A stretch of 64,000 nt of DNA. Origin: Jannaschia sp. GRR-S6-38 (GTDB lineage Bacteria > Pseudomonadota > Alphaproteobacteria > Rhodobacterales > Rhodobacteraceae). Where the stretch lies: the NCBI RefSeq assembly GCF_029853695.1, contig NZ_CP122537.1:1922001-1986000 (forward strand). The letters run 5' to 3'. Shown here one piece after another: positions 8,869 to 20,740 of the stretch. Below the pieces are notes generated by a model. The model saw only the letters and a program-made list of their open reading frames with translations. It ran no database searches and had not been told where the DNA came from. Positions within the stretch are counted from its first letter, which is position 1. Each line of letters starts with the position of its first letter. The translations under genes and the position numbers were made by a program.

Positions 8869-9474
8869 TCAGTTCGACAGGCCGCGCCGCTGCATCTCGA
8901 GCGGGATGTTGAACAGCCCGCCGCCCGTCGAGACGTCGGTCTGCATGTCGCCCAGGATCACCGTCGTCTGCGAGCCGCCCTCGTCGGTGATTACCCATTG
9001 GCGCAGCGTGACGGGCGCGGGCGTGAAGACCAGCTGGATGTTGCCGTATTGCGGGTTGGCCGGATCCTGCAGCGTGACGGCGGTCTGCGTGTCGTCGCCC
9101 TCGTGGCGCACCACCATGCCCGAGCGGCCGAGATTCACCTGTTCCTCGAGGATCAGGTTCAAGGGCGTCTGCGACAGCGGGTACTGCTCCGGCGCGGTGT
9201 TCGAGACGGGGTCGAAGACCGCGACCTGGCCGCCGCCGGCGATCACCAGCCCGCGATTGGGCGCGTCGTAATCGAACCGCGCACGCCCCGGGCGGCGCAG
9301 CGTCAGGTCGCCGGTCGAGATCGAGCCGTCGGCATTGACCTGCGTGAATTCCGCCTGCGCCGAGCGGAAGGAATTCAGGTAGTTCGAGATCTCCTGAACG
9401 GAGATCCGGGCCTGCGCGGGCAGGGCGGCGGCGGCGAGCGTTGCGGTCAGGGCGAAGGTCGCGAGGATGCGCAT
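8869..9474 (-). CDS. lolA: Outer-membrane lipoprotein carrier protein
   Basis: A 201-residue periplasmic chaperone that moves lipoproteins from LolCDE to the outer membrane. A signal peptide (residues 1-22, ending AQA) is followed by the LolA fold: FRSAQAEFTQ near 36-45, a strand-rich core and RFDYDAPNRGLVIAGG around 65-80. It is transcribed in the same direction as ppk2 and ftsK but is separated from ppk2 by about 100 nt. No lolB is in the window, which is normal for alphaproteobacteria. Confidence 0.9.
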   Translation of the reverse strand: MRILATFALTATLAAAALPAQARISVQEISNYLNSFRSAQAEFTQVNADGSISTGDLTLRRPGRARFDYDAPNRGLVIAGGGQVAVFDPVSNTAPEQYPLSQTPLNLILEEQVNLGRSGMVVRHEGDDTQTAVTLQDPANPQYGNIQLVFTPAPVTLRQWVITDEGGSQTTVILGDMQTDVSTGGGLFNIPLEMQRRGLSN

Positions 9475-9546
9475 GGAGGGACTCCGGGATCAGGTCGGCT
9501 GCGATATAGGGCCGATCTGCCGCGATGTCCCGCCGCTATGCGATGA

Positions 9547-9566
9547 CGGCGCCGCGATAGGCGCCG
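9547..9566 (-). terminator. Hairpin just after ppk2
   Basis: A 7-bp perfect stem (CGGCGCC at 9547-9553 and GGCGCCG at 9560-9566) lies 8 nt beyond the ppk2 stop. No T-run follows, so termination is only suggested. Confidence 0.35.
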
Positions 9567-9573
9567 ACCCGCG

Positions 9574-10452
9574 TCAGCGGCGCCGATTGGCCGGATGCTG
9601 CGAGGCCGAGAGGATATGATCCGCCCCGTGCAGGATGTGCTGGGCGTGGTGCACGATCTTCGGATCGGGCGGCACCGCCACCTTCGGGTCCCGGTCGGGA
9701 TAGTCGAAGCTGGACAGGAAATGGCGCATGCATTCCAACCGCGCGCGCTTCTTGTCGTCAGACAGGATGACCGTCCAGGGCGCGTCGGCGGTGTCGGTGT
9801 AGAAGAACATCGCCTCCTTCGCCTCGGTGTAATCCTCCCACTTGTCGAGCGAGGCGCGGTCGATCGGCGAGAGCTTCCAGCGCTTGAGCGGATCGGTCTT
9901 GCGGCTCTCGAAGCGGCGGCGCTGCTCGGGGCGGGTGACCGAGAACCAGTACTTGTAAAGCCGGATGCCCGAGCGCGTGAGCATCCGCTCGAACTCGGGC
10001 GTCTGGCGCATGAATTCCAGGTACTCGTCGGGCTCGCAAAACCCCATGACGCGCTCGACGCCGGCGCGGTTGTACCAGGACCGGTCGTAGAGAACGATCT
10101 CGCCCGAGGTCGGCAGATGCTTGATGTAGCGCTGGAAGAACCACTGGCCGCGCTCCTCCTCGGTGGGCTTGTTCAGCGCCACGACCCGCGCGGCGCGGGG
10201 ATTGAGATGCTCGGTGAAGCGCTTGATCGTGCCGCCCTTGCCGGCCGCGTCGCGGCCCTCGAACAGCATCACGACCTTCTGGCCGGTCTCCTGCAGCCAA
10301 TGCTGCACCTTCAGAAGCTCGACCTGAAGCGCGGCCTTCTCCGCCTCGTAACGCGCGCGTGCCAGCTTCTTGGAATAGGGATAATGCCCGGCCTCGGGCG
10401 CGACCTTCAGGACCGGCTCCTCGGCCGGGACGATCTTCGACTGCTTGTTCAT
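9574..10452 (-). CDS. ppk2: Polyphosphate kinase 2
   Basis: A 292-residue single-domain PPK2, which transfers phosphate between polyphosphate and nucleoside diphosphates (usually polyP to GDP/ADP). Walker A is FEGRDAAGKGG (64-74) and the Walker B/lid region LYDRSWYNRAGVE lies at 121-133, both typical of PPK2 class I. The ATG at 10452 has GGAGG 8 nt upstream and is preferred over an in-frame ATG at 10482, which lacks a good ribosome-binding site. A 5-4-5 dyad of FNR type lies about 65 nt upstream (10512-10525). Confidence 0.93.
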   Translation of the reverse strand: MNKQSKIVPAEEPVLKVAPEAGHYPYSKKLARARYEAEKAALQVELLKVQHWLQETGQKVVMLFEGRDAAGKGGTIKRFTEHLNPRAARVVALNKPTEEERGQWFFQRYIKHLPTSGEIVLYDRSWYNRAGVERVMGFCEPDEYLEFMRQTPEFERMLTRSGIRLYKYWFSVTRPEQRRRFESRKTDPLKRWKLSPIDRASLDKWEDYTEAKEAMFFYTDTADAPWTVILSDDKKRARLECMRHFLSSFDYPDRDPKVAVPPDPKIVHHAQHILHGADHILSASQHPANRRR

Positions 10453-10511
10453 GACGCGCGCCTCCATCTCGGGTCCGGCCATCTTGATGCCCGGCCCGCG
10501 ATGGGCGCGCC

Positions 10512-10525
10512 TTGACCTCGGTCAA
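10512..10525. promoter_or_regulatory. FNR/CRP-family-like dyad upstream of ppk2
   Basis: TTGAC-CTCG-GTCAA is a perfect inverted repeat with the 5-4-5 layout of FNR-family sites (consensus TTGAT-N4-ATCAA). Its centre is about 66 nt from the ppk2 start codon, so it could sit near -41.5 of a promoter with a 25-nt leader. The other neighbour, ftsK, ends here and would not use it. No binding data are implied. Confidence 0.4.
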
Positions 10526-10543
10526 CGCAAACGCGGGGCGCGC

Positions 10544-13285
<2,742 letters not shown>

Positions 13286-13299
13286 GTCCGTCTCGCTCC

Positions 13300-14487
13300 T
13301 CAGTCTCGGAGGCAGTCGCGCAGGCGGGTCAACCCGTCCACGGTCTCGTCCAGGGGCGCGACCAGGGCCGCGCGGATATAGGTCTTGCCGGGATTCCCGG
13401 CCTCGGTGTCGCGGGCCAGGTAGGCGCCGGGCAGCACCTTCACGCCCGCTTCGGTCCAGAGCTTCAGCACCGCCGCCTCGCCGTCGCCGATGGCGGGCGG
13501 AACCGGCAGCCACAGGAAGAAGCCCGCATCGGGGATATGCGCGTTGCCGAGGATTTCGCGCGCGGCGTCGAACTTCGCGGCATAGAGCGCGCGGTTCTCC
13601 ACGACATGGTCCTCGTCGGCCCAGGCGCGTGCCGCGGCCATCTGCAAGGGCAGGGGCAGGGGCGCGCCGGAATAAGCGCGCAGCTGGCGCATCCGGGCGA
13701 TGTTCCGGGCCCCGGAGACGGCGAAGCCCGACCGCAGCCCGGCCAGGTTCGAGCGCTTCGACAGCGAATGGAAGGCCACCACGCGGTTTGGATCGGCGCC
13801 GACTTCGCGCACTGCCTCCAGCACGCCCACGGGCGGCGTACCGCAATAGATCTCGGAATAGCACTCGTCGGCGAGGATGATGAAATCGTGCCGCTCCGCC
13901 AGTGCCAGCAGGTCGCGCCAATAGGCCATCGAGGCGCAGGCGCCCTGCGGGTTGGCGGGCGAGCAGATATAGACCAGCGCCGTGCGGTCGAGCAGCGCTG
14001 GATCCAGCGCGGCGAAATCGGGGAGATGCCCGGTCTCGGCGGTGGCGTTGACATAGACGGGCTCGGCCGCCACGGCCAAGGCGGTCACGGCATAGACTTG
14101 GTAGAACGGGTTCGGCGTCAGCACGACGGGCCGCTGGCCGTTCTTCGTCTCGGGGCAGAGCGCCATCGCGACGTTGTAGAGCCCTTCGCGCGTGCCGTTC
14201 AGCGCCAGCAGGTCGGTCGCGGGATCGGCGGTCCAGCCGAAGCGGCGGTCCAGCCAGCCGGCGATGGCCTCCAGCAATTCGGGCGCGCCCTCGTTCGGGG
14301 GGTAGGACATGAAGGCCGCGGCATGGCGCGCCACCTCCTCGGCCACGAAGGCCGGCGGCGGATGGCGCGGATCGCCGATGGTCATCTGGATCGCGGGCTC
14401 GCGGCCGGGCGCACGTTCTCCGATCAGGCGACGAAGCCTGGGAAACGCGTATTCCGGCAGCGCGGAGAACCGCTCTGGATCGTTCAT
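13300..14487 (-). CDS. dapC: Class I/II aminotransferase, DapC-like (succinyldiaminopimelate type)
   Basis: A 395-residue PLP enzyme of fold type I. The PLP lysine is Lys244 in [15 protein letters not shown], the Asp that binds the pyridine nitrogen is in ILADECYSE (205-212), and the Asn loop is CSPANPQG (175-182). The [11 protein letters not shown] pattern and the [10 protein letters not shown] start resemble Bordetella-type DapC, which makes N-succinyl-diaminopimelate for lysine and peptidoglycan. Related enzymes act on other substrates, so the substrate is a family inference. It lies between the amidase and ftsK on the same strand. Confidence 0.78.
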   Translation of the reverse strand: MNDPERFSALPEYAFPRLRRLIGERAPGREPAIQMTIGDPRHPPPAFVAEEVARHAAAFMSYPPNEGAPELLEAIAGWLDRRFGWTADPATDLLALNGTREGLYNVAMALCPETKNGQRPVVLTPNPFYQVYAVTALAVAAEPVYVNATAETGHLPDFAALDPALLDRTALVYICSPANPQGACASMAYWRDLLALAERHDFIILADECYSEIYCGTPPVGVLEAVREVGADPNRVVAFHSLSKRSNLAGLRSGFAVSGARNIARMRQLRAYSGAPLPLPLQMAAARAWADEDHVVENRALYAAKFDAAREILGNAHIPDAGFFLWLPVPPAIGDGEAAVLKLWTEAGVKVLPGAYLARDTEAGNPGKTYIRAALVAPLDETVDGLTRLRDCLRD

Positions 14488-14511
14488 GCCAACATGCCTC
14501 GCGCGGGTGCT

Positions 14512-14527
14512 CTGACGGCCCCGTCAG
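14512..14527. repeat. Short palindrome between the amidase and the aminotransferase
   Basis: CTGACGG-CC-CCGTCAG is a 7-bp perfect inverted repeat, 25 nt upstream of the aminotransferase start and 70 nt past the amidase stop. It could be an operator or a weak terminator for the amidase; nothing decides between the two. Confidence 0.3.
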
Positions 14528-14597
14528 CGGGCACGATAGCCCGAGGGCGCGTGCGGGGTCCAACGAAAAGGCGAGGCCCGTCAGGGCGGTGTGGCTT

Positions 14598-15923
14598 TCA
14601 GGTCAGGGCGGCCTCCATCGCCGCGCCGAGGCGCAGCAGCCGCTCTTCCTGCCCCGGCGGGCAGAGCGCCATCGCCCCGCAGGAGGGCACGCCCGTCGGC
14701 AGCGTCAGCCCGCACAGGCCCAGCACATTGCCCACCCGGGTGTTGCGCAGCGCCATCAGGTTCTCGGACACGTAGTATTCGGCATCCTTCAAGAGCCGCT
14801 CGCGATCGGGCGGCAGGATGGCCGAGCTCGGCAGCAGGACGGCGTCGTATCCGGCCGTCTGGCGCAGGAACTCGGCCTGCGCGGCGGCCCGCGTGCGGTA
14901 GGCGGCCAACACGTCGGCCCCGGTCGCGTCGCGCCCGCCGCGGAAGCGCTCCAGGATCTGCGGGAACATCTTGTGCGGCGCGGCCTCGATGACATCCCGC
15001 CAGATCGCGTAGGCTTCCGGCGCAAAGAGAAGCGGCGTCAGGTCCATCGCGGTTGCGACCGGTTCGAGCGCGTCGCGCTCGATCGTGGCCCCGGCGTCGC
15101 GGAAGCGGTCGACGGCATGCTTGAAGGCCGCCCGCGGGGCGTCGCGGCTGCTGTCGTGGTAATCGGCGAGGACGAGGAACCGCCGGCCCTTCAGCGTCGC
15201 GCCCGCCAGTTCCGCGGGCCGCCCGCCGTCCAGCAGGGCCAGCGCCAGGGCCGCGTCCTCGACGCTGCGCGTCAGCGGGCCGATCGTGTCCATGCTCTCG
15301 ACCAGCGGGACCGTGCCCGCCACCGGCAGGCGACCGAGCGAGGTCTTCAGCCCCACCAGGTCGTTCCAGGCGGCCGGGTTGCGCACCGATCCGCCGGTGT
15401 CGGACCCGATCCCGATGGGCGCCAGCCCGAAGGCCACCGAGGCCGCCGCGCCCGAGGACGACCCCCCGGGCACGAGCTTCGGGTCGTTGCGGTTGGGCGG
15501 CGTCGCCGTGATCGGGTTCAGCCCGAGGCCCGAGAAGGCCAGCTCGGACATATGCGTCTTGCCCAGGCAGACCGACCCGCCCAGCGTCGCGGTGGCCAGG
15601 ACGACGGCGTCGTCCTGCGGCACCCGGCCCTTGAGCAGCGCCGTGCCCGCCTCGGTCGCGACGCCCGCGCTGTCGAACAGGTCCTTCCAGCTGATCGGCA
15701 CGCCGTCCAGCGGCCCGCGCCGCAGCCCTTCGCGGGCGCGCGCGGCGGCGGCCTCGGCCTCGGCCCGGGCGCGGTCGGGCGTTGTGGTGGTGAAGATCAC
15801 GTCGCAATGCGGGCTGGCGTCGATCGCGGCGAGATAGGTCTCGCAGAGCTCGCGCGGGTCGATCTCGCCCGCGGCGATGCCGCGGCCCAGCGCGCCGCCG
15901 GTCATCCAAAGCCAGTCCTGCAT
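14598..15923 (-). CDS. Amidase-signature family hydrolase
   Basis: A 441-residue Ser-cisSer-Lys hydrolase. The catalytic Lys80 is in VPISWKDL, the glycine/serine loop [11 protein letters not shown] is at 152-162, and the nucleophile Ser179 is in GSDTGGSVR (173-181). The family hydrolyses amides such as aryl amides, nitrile-derived amides or indole acetamide; GatA is one branch. There is no gatB or gatC beside it, and the serine-rich loop reads GGSSSG, so I call it a general amidase rather than GatA. The substrate is unknown. Confidence 0.88.
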   Translation of the reverse strand: MQDWLWMTGGALGRGIAAGEIDPRELCETYLAAIDASPHCDVIFTTTTPDRARAEAEAAAARAREGLRRGPLDGVPISWKDLFDSAGVATEAGTALLKGRVPQDDAVVLATATLGGSVCLGKTHMSELAFSGLGLNPITATPPNRNDPKLVPGGSSSGAAASVAFGLAPIGIGSDTGGSVRNPAAWNDLVGLKTSLGRLPVAGTVPLVESMDTIGPLTRSVEDAALALALLDGGRPAELAGATLKGRRFLVLADYHDSSRDAPRAAFKHAVDRFRDAGATIERDALEPVATAMDLTPLLFAPEAYAIWRDVIEAAPHKMFPQILERFRGGRDATGADVLAAYRTRAAAQAEFLRQTAGYDAVLLPSSAILPPDRERLLKDAEYYVSENLMALRNTRVGNVLGLCGLTLPTGVPSCGAMALCPPGQEERLLRLGAAMEAALT

Positions 15924-16006
15924 CTCGTCCCCCGCGTCGATTTCGCGCCACGCTATTGCGCGGGACGGCGTTGGACAATGCCGCGCGCCCGCGCATATGG
16001 GAGGCC

Positions 16007-17215
16007 ATGGATACGGATGTGATCATCGTCGGCGGCGGGCTGACCGGGCCGCTGACCGCGCTCGCGCTGGCCGATGCCGGACTGCGCAGCATCGTGCTGG
16101 ACGCGCGCGACCGCGACGCCTTCGAAGCCGGCGATTTCGACGGCCGTTCCTACGCGATGGCGCTGGGCTCGGTGCGGGCGCTCCGCGCGCTGGGGCTCTG
16201 GGAGAGGCTCGAGGCCGACGCCCAGCCGATCACCGGCATCCGCGCCAGCGACGGGCGCGCGGGGGAAGGCGCTTCGCCCCTGCACCTCGCCTTCGACGCG
16301 GCCGATATCGGCGAGGCGTTCATGGGTCAGATGGTCGAGGACCGGCATCTGCGCCCCGTCCTTTTGGCCGCCTGCGACGCCGAGCCGAAGATCGAGATGC
16401 GCTTCGGGGTTACCGTCACGGCCCAGGCCGCGAACGGGCCCACCATCACCGTCGAGGCGGCCGGTGCGACGCTGACCGGCCGGCTTCTTCTGGGTTGCGA
16501 CGGGCGCGGCAGCGGTGTGGCCGAGCGCGCGGGCATCACGCGCGCGCGCAAGGAATACGGCCAGACCGCGCTGGTCTGCGCGATCGAACACGACAAGCCG
16601 CATCACGGCATCGCGCATCAGTTCTTCATGCCGCCCGGCCCGCTGGCGATCCTGCCGCTGCGCGGCAATCGCGCCAGCCTCGTCTGGACCGAGACGCCCG
16701 AGGTCGCGGCCGAGCTGGCCGCGCTGGACGAGGCGGCGTATCTGGACGCGCTCCGCCCCCGGATCGGCAGCTTCCTCGGCGATTTCCGCCTCGTCGGCGC
16801 GCGCGGGACCTATCCGCTGGACCTGACGCTCGCGCGCGACTTCGCGGCGGATCGCGTCGCGCTGGTGGGGGATGCGGCGCATGGCATCCATCCCATCGCG
16901 GGGCAGGGCCTGAACCTCGGGGTGAAAGACGTGGCCGCGCTGGCGCATGTGCTGGGCGACGCCCGCCGGCGGGGCGAGGATATCGGCGCGCCCGACGTGC
17001 TGGCCCGCTACCAGCGCTGGCGCCGTTTCGACACGGCGGCGATGGGGTTCGCCACCGACGCGGTGAACCGGCTTTTCTCGAATGACAACCCGCTGCTCCG
17101 CCTCGGACGCGACCTTGGGATGGGAGCGATCTCGGCGCTGCCGGGCCTGCGCAAACGCTTCATCCGCGAGGCGGCCGGGATCTCGGGCGACCTGCCGCGG
17201 CTGATGCGCGGCTGA
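16007..17215 (+). CDS. UbiH/UbiF/VisC-family FAD monooxygenase
   Basis: A 402-residue flavoprotein hydroxylase. The N-terminal dinucleotide-binding loop reads VIIVGGGLTGPLTA (5-18), and the second FAD motif VGDAAHGIHPIAGQGLNLG is near 287-305. Both are characteristic of ubiquinone-ring hydroxylases. Which ring position it acts on cannot be told. The ATG at 16007 has GGAGG 2-6 nt before it, rather close, but gives the expected N-terminus. The tail overlaps nothing; the Trm112 gene converges 3 nt away. Confidence 0.88.
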   Translation: MDTDVIIVGGGLTGPLTALALADAGLRSIVLDARDRDAFEAGDFDGRSYAMALGSVRALRALGLWERLEADAQPITGIRASDGRAGEGASPLHLAFDAADIGEAFMGQMVEDRHLRPVLLAACDAEPKIEMRFGVTVTAQAANGPTITVEAAGATLTGRLLLGCDGRGSGVAERAGITRARKEYGQTALVCAIEHDKPHHGIAHQFFMPPGPLAILPLRGNRASLVWTETPEVAAELAALDEAAYLDALRPRIGSFLGDFRLVGARGTYPLDLTLARDFAADRVALVGDAAHGIHPIAGQGLNLGVKDVAALAHVLGDARRRGEDIGAPDVLARYQRWRRFDTAAMGFATDAVNRLFSNDNPLLRLGRDLGMGAISALPGLRKRFIREAAGISGDLPRLMRG

Positions 17216-17218
17216 CGG

Positions 17219-17401
17219 TCAGTCGAGGCGCCGGGCCTCGTCGGCCAGCATGATCGGGATGCCGCCGCGGATCGGATAGGCAAGCCCCGCCGATTTCGAC
17301 ACCAATTCCTGCTTCTCGGCGTCGTAGCTGAGCGGGCCATGGGTTTGCGGGCAGACCAGCGCCTCCAGCATCCGGCGGTCGTGTTCGGGCGCGTCGGTCA
17401 T
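17219..17401 (-). CDS. Trm112-family small protein
   Basis: A 60-residue protein with the Trm112/YcaR pattern: an [13 protein letters not shown] start (residues 12-24), a central [22 protein letters not shown] segment and a PIMLADEA finish. Only one cysteine (Cys17) of the zinc-ribbon type remains, as often in bacterial members. Eukaryotic Trm112 activates methyltransferases; the bacterial role is not settled. The start codon overlaps the stop of the LON-domain gene (4 nt). Confidence 0.85.
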   Translation of the reverse strand: MTDAPEHDRRMLEALVCPQTHGPLSYDAEKQELVSKSAGLAYPIRGGIPIMLADEARRLD

Positions 17402-18045
17402 TGCAGCGTCTCCTCGCCGGAATTGCCGCGCAGGGCGAATTCCATCAGCGTCACCACCGTCTCGCGGCGCGTGGCCAGCGACGGCGCCTCAAGCAGCGCC
17501 TGCTTCTCCTCGGGATCGAAGGGGCAGAGCATCGAGAGCGAGTTGATCAGCAACTCCTCGTCGGCATCCTTCAGGCTGTCCCAATCGGTCGACAGCTCCT
17601 GGTCCTCGAAATAGCGGCGCAGCAGGTCCAGGAAGGCCGGGCGATCGAAGCCGGTATCGGACTCAACCCGGCCGAGATCCCGCTCGAACCCGGTCCAGGT
17701 CACGTCGGCTTTCAGATAGGGCTCGAAGCCCGAGATCTCGCGCATGATCCGGAAGCGCGACACGCCCGAGAGCGTGATCATGTAGCGCCGATCCTCGGTC
17801 TCGCTGAGCTGCGTCAGCCGCCCCGCGCAGCCGATCGACTGCAAGGCCCGCCCGTCGGATCCCTTCTGCGCCCGCGGCTGGACCATGCCGATGAGACGAT
17901 GCTCGGACTTGAGGCAATCGTCGATCATCTGCAGGTAGCGCGGCTCGAAGATGTGCAGCGGCAGGCGCGAGCGCGGCAGGAGCAGCGCACCCGGCAGGGG
18001 GAAGACGGCGAGGGTCTCGGGCAGGTCTGAGGCGCGATACATCAT
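17398..18045 (-). CDS. LON peptidase substrate-binding-domain protein
   Basis: A 215-residue protein that contains only the N-terminal substrate-binding domain of Lon protease: [24 protein letters not shown] in residues 13-36 is diagnostic. There is no AAA+ or protease domain, so it is not Lon itself; such proteins occur beside the CnoX thioredoxin in this order. The likely start is one of two adjacent ATGs at 18045 and 18042. The gene lies 23 nt after cnoX and overlaps the Trm112 gene, forming a three-gene transcript. Confidence 0.85.
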   Translation of the reverse strand: MMYRASDLPETLAVFPLPGALLLPRSRLPLHIFEPRYLQMIDDCLKSEHRLIGMVQPRAQKGSDGRALQSIGCAGRLTQLSETEDRRYMITLSGVSRFRIMREISGFEPYLKADVTWTGFERDLGRVESDTGFDRPAFLDLLRRYFEDQELSTDWDSLKDADEELLINSLSMLCPFDPEEKQALLEAPSLATRRETVVTLMEFALRGNSGEETLQ

Positions 18046-18068
18046 CCGCAGGTAGCCCGCCCGATCCG

Positions 18069-18983
18069 TCAGGCAAAGATCATCGACGAAAGCTTCCGGC
18101 GGCCTTTCAGAACGGCCGGATCCTTGGGCCCGGCCGCGTCGAAGATCATGAAGAGCTGGGTCCGCGCGGCGCCGTCGTTCCACTCGCGGTCGCGGCGGAA
18201 CAGCTCCAGCAGCTGCTCGATGGCCGCCTCGGTGTCGCCCTGCGCCTGCAACGCGGTCGCGAGGTCGAAGCGGGCCTGGTGATCGTCGGGATCGGCCTCG
18301 ACGGCGGCGGTCAAATCGGTGACGGGGCCCGCCGCTTCGGCCTGACGGGCCAGCGCGATCTGCGCCGCCGCGGCCTCGATCTCCGCGGTGCCGGCGACGG
18401 CGTCCGGGGCGGTGTCGACCATCGACTGCGCCTGGTCCAGCTCGCCCAGCGCGACATGCGCGCGGATCAGCCCGCCCAGCGCGGCGGCGTTCTCGGGATC
18501 TTCGCCCAGGATCGCGCCGAAGGTCTGCGCCGCGTCGACGGCCGCACCCTCGCTCAGCATCTCCTCGGCGGCGGCGATGGCCTCGGCCAGCCCCTCGTCC
18601 TCGCCCGCGCCGCCCATCGCGGCGATGCGGTCCACGAAGGCCTTCACCTCGGCCTGGCTGATCGCGCCCTGGAAGCCGTCGACCGGCTGGCCCTGCCAGA
18701 AGGCATAGACGGTCGGGATCGACTGGATGCGCAGCTGTGCGGCGATCTGCTGGGCCTGGTCGACATCGACCTTGGCCATCTTCACGCGGCCCTTGGCGGC
18801 GGTGACGGCGGCTTCCAGCTGCGGACCCAGCGTCTTGCAGGGGCCGCACCAGGGCGCCCAGAAATCCACGATGACCGGGACCGTCTGGCTGGCCTCGACC
18901 ACGTCGGCCATGAAGTCGGCCTCGGTCACGTCCTTGATGAGGTCCGCGTCGGGGGCGGTTTGCGGCTGGCCCAGTTCGATCAT
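18069..18983 (-). CDS. cnoX: CnoX/YbbN-type thioredoxin with TPR-like C-terminus
   Basis: A 304-residue protein. Residues 14-125 form a thioredoxin domain with a full active site WCGPC (Cys46, Cys49) and a SIPTVYAF cis-proline loop. Residues 130-300 are Ala/Glu-rich helical repeats of the kind that bind clients in CnoX (YbbN). Escherichia coli CnoX lacks the first cysteine; the alphaproteobacterial form keeps it and can act as an oxidoreductase as well as a holdase. It is transcribed into the LON-domain gene and Trm112 gene. Confidence 0.87.
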   Translation of the reverse strand: MIELGQPQTAPDADLIKDVTEADFMADVVEASQTVPVIVDFWAPWCGPCKTLGPQLEAAVTAAKGRVKMAKVDVDQAQQIAAQLRIQSIPTVYAFWQGQPVDGFQGAISQAEVKAFVDRIAAMGGAGEDEGLAEAIAAAEEMLSEGAAVDAAQTFGAILGEDPENAAALGGLIRAHVALGELDQAQSMVDTAPDAVAGTAEIEAAAAQIALARQAEAAGPVTDLTAAVEADPDDHQARFDLATALQAQGDTEAAIEQLLELFRRDREWNDGAARTQLFMIFDAAGPKDPAVLKGRRKLSSMIFA

Positions 18984-19055
18984 GGCGGCGTCTCCCGTTT
19001 GGCGTCGGGCGCTATATGCGCGCGGGCGCGTCGGTTTCCAAGGTGGCCCGTCGGC

Positions 19056-19844
19056 TCAGAGGTCGAAGGTCGCGAGAACCGGGGCGTGGTCCGAGGGCTT
19101 TTCCCAGCCGCGCACATGGCGCAGTACGCGGCTGGAATGCGCCGCGTTGGCGATGTCCGGCGTGGCCCAGACGTGATCGAGACGGCGGCCCTTGTCGGCC
19201 GCGTCCCAGTCGCGCGCGCGGTAGGACCACCAGGAATAGAGCTGCCCCTCGGGGATGTCCTTGCGCGTGATGTCGACCCAGCGCCCGGCCTCCTGCGTCT
19301 TGCCCAGCGCCTCGACCTCGATCGGCGTGTGGCTGACGACCTTGAGAAGCTGCTTGTGCGACCAGACGTCGTCCTCGCGCGGGGCGATGTTTAGGTCGCC
19401 GACAAGGATCGACTTCTCGGGACGCGCGCCGTGAAAGGCGTCCCGCATCGAGGCGAGGTAGTCGAGCTTCTGGCCGAATTTCACGTTCTCCGCGCGGTCG
19501 GGAATGTCGCCGCCGGCCGGCACGTAGAAATTGTGGATCGTCACGCCGTTCTCGAGCCGGCCGGCGACGTGGCGGGCATGGCCGAGATCGGCGTGATCCT
19601 CGGCGCCTGCTTCCTCCAGCGGCAGCTTCGACAGGATCGCGACGCCGTTATAGCCCTTCTGCCCGCGCGCCACGCGCCACTTGTAGCCCAGCGCCTCGAA
19701 CGCGGCCGTGGGGATCTTCTCGACCGGCGATTTGCATTCCTGCAGGCACAGGATGTCCGGCGCCTCCTCCTCCAGCAGGCGGGCGACCAGATCCTCGCGC
19801 AGACGGACCGAGTTGATGTTCCAGGTGGCGAGGGTGAAGGACAT
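19056..19844 (-). CDS. xthA: Exodeoxyribonuclease III
   Basis: A 262-residue Mg-dependent exonuclease/AP endonuclease. Motifs in order: TWNINSVR near the start, LQECKS with the metal-binding Glu, YNGVAI, GDLNIAPREDDVW (the catalytic Asp/Asn pair) and SDHAPV at the C-terminus. The ATG at 19844 begins MSFTLATWNINS, the standard start; the frame stays open upstream for 21 codons without family-like sequence. Confidence 0.95.
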   Translation of the reverse strand: MSFTLATWNINSVRLREDLVARLLEEEAPDILCLQECKSPVEKIPTAAFEALGYKWRVARGQKGYNGVAILSKLPLEEAGAEDHADLGHARHVAGRLENGVTIHNFYVPAGGDIPDRAENVKFGQKLDYLASMRDAFHGARPEKSILVGDLNIAPREDDVWSHKQLLKVVSHTPIEVEALGKTQEAGRWVDITRKDIPEGQLYSWWSYRARDWDAADKGRRLDHVWATPDIANAAHSSRVLRHVRGWEKPSDHAPVLATFDL

Positions 19845-19894
19845 GGGCAGCGGGCTCCGACGTGGCGTGGTCGGCACACCTAGCCCGGCGGCGG

Positions 19895-19915
19895 GGGCGG
19901 GGACCACCCCCGCCC
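19895..19915 (-). terminator. GC hairpin directly after the DUF2461 gene
   Basis: An 8-bp perfect stem (GGGCGGGG at 19895-19902, CCCCGCCC at 19908-19915) with a 5-nt loop lies 1 nt past the stop codon. There is no T-run. Confidence 0.4.
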
Positions 19916-19916
19916 G

Positions 19917-20570
19917 TCAGAGCTGTCGCACCAGCAGGTCGCGGAACGGCAGAAGCCGTTCGATCCGCGCGGTCAACGCGGGCACCAGCCCCGCATCGCG
20001 CCAGTCATCCGGCAGGGGCAGCCCCAGCGCGAGCGCCTTGCGGCGCAGCAGATCGCCATGCGGATGGTCGGGCGCATAGGGCTTGGGCACGCGTTTCAGC
20101 GGCTCGGGCCCGATATCGGCGAGCCGGCCGCCCGACGCGGCGATCAGCCCCGCCAATTCGTCGCCATGCGCGTCGACCATTGCGCGGTACCGCACCAGCC
20201 CGTCCTTCCCCAGCCCGGGCATGCCGCAGCCGACGAAGGTCGCGGCGGGCTCGACGCCGAAATAGAAGGCGGGCGCGGTCTCGCCGCCGCCGGGCGGGGC
20301 CCAGAGCATCGCCAGCATCGTCTTGTAGGGCGATTTGTCCTTCGAGAAGCGCACGTCACGATGGATCCGGAACAGTTTGGGCCGGTGCGCATCGCCGCTG
20401 ATCCGGGCGATCTCCTCGGCCATGATCTCGGCCAGCAGCTTCGCCGGTCCTTCGATATCGCGCTTCCACGCGTCCTTGCGCGGCTCGAACCAGTCGCGCG
20501 TGTTGTTGCGGGCCAGGTCGCCGTAGAAGGCCTGAACGCGATCCAGCCAGTCGTCGAACCCGTCGGACAT
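19917..20570 (-). CDS. DUF2461 family protein (TIGR02453)
   Basis: A 217-residue conserved protein. It starts with FDDWLDRVQAFYGDLARNN and WFEPRKDAW, and carries FRIHRDVRFSKDKSPYKT (about 67-84), the family's most conserved block. The function is not known; nothing catalytic stands out. It is preceded on its own strand by a strong terminator at 20640-20669, so it has its own promoter in the 70 nt before the ATG. Confidence 0.85.
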   Translation of the reverse strand: MSDGFDDWLDRVQAFYGDLARNNTRDWFEPRKDAWKRDIEGPAKLLAEIMAEEIARISGDAHRPKLFRIHRDVRFSKDKSPYKTMLAMLWAPPGGGETAPAFYFGVEPAATFVGCGMPGLGKDGLVRYRAMVDAHGDELAGLIAASGGRLADIGPEPLKRVPKPYAPDHPHGDLLRRKALALGLPLPDDWRDAGLVPALTARIERLLPFRDLLVRQL

Positions 20571-20639
20571 GCGCCGTCCCCTTTCGGCGAAAAGCTAGCG
20601 CGGCGACGCCATCGCGGCCAGCGCGCGCTGGGTCCGGCC

Positions 20640-20669
20640 AAAAAAAGGGCCGGACGCGGACGCCCGGCC
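20640..20669 (-). terminator. Strong Rho-independent terminator between the cenR-like gene and DUF2461
   Basis: Read on the minus strand: left arm GGCCGGGCG (20669-20661), loop TCCG, right arm CGTCCGGCC (20656-20648, one G-T pair), then seven T residues to 20640. It is the most canonical terminator in the window. It lies 130 nt beyond the regulator's stop codon, leaving room for a long 3' UTR or a small RNA. Confidence 0.8.
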
Positions 20670-20740
20670 AGTCCAACAGGGAGGTGCGTCCGATAGACCG
20701 CGAACGCGTCGGTATCCTCAGAGTAGGGCGTGAAATTCCT
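20640..20740 (-). ncRNA. Candidate small RNA or 3'-UTR-derived RNA downstream of the cenR-like gene
   Basis: The 130 nt between the regulator stop (20799) and the terminator hold no gene. An AT-rich patch (about 20725-20775), unlike the roughly 70% GC surroundings, could hold a promoter. The putative transcript then carries CACCTCCCTG (20686-20677), a C-rich single-stranded-type motif able to pair with Shine-Dalgarno sequences, just before the terminator. The 5' end is a guess. It may instead be just the mRNA's 3' UTR. Confidence 0.3.

Noticed and set aside
14598..15923. The amidase as GatA of the aspartyl/glutamyl-tRNA amidotransferase.
   Set aside because: No gatB or gatC neighbour, and the residues around the catalytic serines fit the general amidase branch better.
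17398..18045. The LON-domain gene as Lon protease.
   Set aside because: Only the substrate-binding domain is present; no AAA+ or Ser-Lys protease domain follows.
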